From Planctomycetaceae bacterium (GTDB lineage Bacteria > Planctomycetota > Phycisphaerae > Tepidisphaerales > Tepidisphaeraceae): DNA of 64,000 nucleotides. Shown piece after piece: positions 63,112 through 64,000 of the stretch. The stretch spans positions 1 to 64,000 of the forward strand of contig JAIYCY010000013.1 in assembly GCA_027487775.1 (NCBI GenBank), written 5' to 3'. Under the pieces are notes generated by a model. That model was not told where the DNA came from, searched no databases, and saw only the letters and a list, made by a program, of their open reading frames with translations. Made by a program: the position numbers and the translations under genes. Position 1 is the first letter of the stretch. Each line of letters begins with the position of its first letter.

Positions 63112-63356
63112 GCAACGATTTTCCCTGGACCCCGCCTACTCTGTCCCTCGAAGACGAAAAGCTGATCTCGGCCTACCAGGAAATCGGCAGACCGCTCGAA
63201 GACCTTCCCTACACAGATGCGTTCGAGCAGCTCTGTCGAATGATGAAAATCGACTCCGATGACATGCCCGCAAAACACGCAGTGTTCCGCAGGCTGATCA
63301 TCCTGCGAAAGCAGGCCATCCTTCCCCGCGTGCGAGAACGAGCGCTCGCAGATTGA
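63108..63356 (+). CDS. Small protein paired with the FRG gene
   Basis: The 82-residue protein has no recognised domain; it is helical with an acidic start and basic end (RRLIILRKQAILPRVRERAL). A 4-nt overlap with the FRG gene (ATGA) shows tight coupling. This two-gene layout, with the large gene first, resembles some toxin-antitoxin or immunity pairs. That role is inferred only from arrangement and size. Confidence 0.72.
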   Translation: MSNDFPWTPPTLSLEDEKLISAYQEIGRPLEDLPYTDAFEQLCRMMKIDSDDMPAKHAVFRRLIILRKQAILPRVRERALAD

Positions 63357-63557
63357 CTCCCACGTTGAGTGCGTCGGCGCGAATCTTGCCGATGCATCAA
63401 ACGCTCTGTCTCCGGATACGTCACGCCAACATCGTCCCTGTATCGTTTCGATCAAGTTCGTGCATCACAAGATCAGTGATGATGTCCCAAGCGTGGAACA
63501 TTGCTTGAAAGTTACTCCCGGTTGACGTCACCGCGTCCGTCGGTCAGTCTCGAAGCC

Positions 63558-64000
63558 GTGGCCGAGACAGATCGACTCAATCCCAGAAACCCTAGCCGAC
63601 CTTACTCGTCACACGACGCGACGATCGTTGTGGCTAGTGGAGTGGTGCTCATTCTGAGCCTGTTCGTCGCGCCGCTGATCGTTTACCGCGGCGACATGGA
63701 GCCGTTTTTTCTCTCGTGGTCGCGCGCGACCGAAGGCCATTCGCCCGCTCGTGCTTACGCCCTGACCGATTGCGATTATCCGCCTTTCACGCCCTATTGG
63801 CTCACGCTCGTCGAGCGTGTCCGGATCGCCTGCGGTTGGCCGACCGATCATCGCGGGCTCTGGGTGCTGGTGAAGCTTCCGTCGATTCTGGCACACTCGG
63901 CGGGCGTTTTGGCAATTGGTTTGTTGCTTCGACGCCGGCTCGGCGCGTGCATCGCAAAGCAATCGGCGCTCGCGTGGGCAGTTTGTCTGCCGCTGTTTCT
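63558..64000 (+). CDS. Membrane glycosyltransferase-like protein, partial
   Basis: The frame opens at GTG 63558 and runs off the right edge with 147 residues visible. It has a membrane segment (VVASGVVLILSLFVAPLIVY), then a loop with YPPFTPYWLTLVERV, close to the motif after the first helix in mannosyltransferase-type GT-C proteins, and a second segment beginning SILAHSAGVLAIGL. No ribosome binding site is evident. An in-frame TTG lies 36 bp upstream (63522). The domain class is likely; substrate and length are unknown. Confidence 0.7.
   Translation, partial: MAETDRLNPRNPSRPYSSHDATIVVASGVVLILSLFVAPLIVYRGDMEPFFLSWSRATEGHSPARAYALTDCDYPPFTPYWLTLVERVRIACGWPTDHRGLWVLVKLPSILAHSAGVLAIGLLLRRRLGACIAKQSALAWAVCLPLF

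Overview
The window reads as a chromosome segment from a planctomycete, most probably class Phycisphaerae. The evidence is seen in the sequence: four exported proteins carry the N-terminal L-E-x-R-R-x-L motif typical of planctomycete surface proteins; two of them end in paired dockerin-type calcium loops. Two PEP-CTERM-type C-termini are present. A diderm envelope is implied by lpxD, a heptosyltransferase-like gene, a lolD-like ATPase and a predicted outer-membrane barrel. The DNA is GC-rich and genes are mixed on both strands. Many starts lack a clear ribosome binding site.

Layout. 1-2996 holds most of a large Calx-beta surface protein running off the left edge. 3312-8873 has comEC, lpxD, a LolD/MacB-like ATPase and fabG. 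8874-11341 is gene-poor and repeat-rich, with two small unknown genes. 11342-16544 has a GH92 mannosidase-like gene, a CAU tRNA and the pyrR-pyrB-pyrC operon. 16672-21929 has two glycosyltransferases, a phosphohexomutase and a VapBC-like toxin-antitoxin pair. 21924-28295 has a TgpA-like transglutaminase with its DUF58 partner, a predicted outer-membrane barrel and a membrane glycosyltransferase-like protein. 28628-36959 is a secretome block: a parallel beta-helix protein, an M36 fungalysin-like metalloprotease with dockerin, and a DUF4038 glycosidase-like protein with dockerin. 36956-44497 has ribD, lspA, cheY and cheX-like genes, a DUF2264 (GH154-like) gene, an alkaline phosphatase, a small membrane protein and ribF.

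44633-48852 is the most unusual part. A GHKL ATPase and a STAS-like DUF4325 protein overlap by 8 nt, and 64 bp downstream comes a 997-residue ECF sigma factor. That sigma factor has a central transmembrane stretch, a long Ser/Thr-rich linker and a C-terminal PEP-CTERM-type sorting signal. The arrangement suggests a membrane-associated sigma factor with a surface-exposed, possibly exosortase-processed part, controlled by a partner-switch pair.

48895-53148 has glyS, rpsT, a D-2-hydroxyacid dehydrogenase and a coiled-coil protein. 53149-55992 is repeat-rich: a 52-bp dispersed palindromic repeat, a PEP-CTERM protein and an islet with an Imm49-like orphan gene bounded by REP/MITE-like sequences. 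56125-64000 has pyrH, sco1, a DUF420 gene, a hybrid histidine kinase, leuC, a two-gene FRG-domain cassette and a partial membrane glycosyltransferase-like gene.

Short tandem duplications with 10-21 bp units occur throughout. Inside genes the unit length is always a multiple of three; between genes it usually is not. No CRISPR array, prophage, rRNA or complete insertion sequence was seen.
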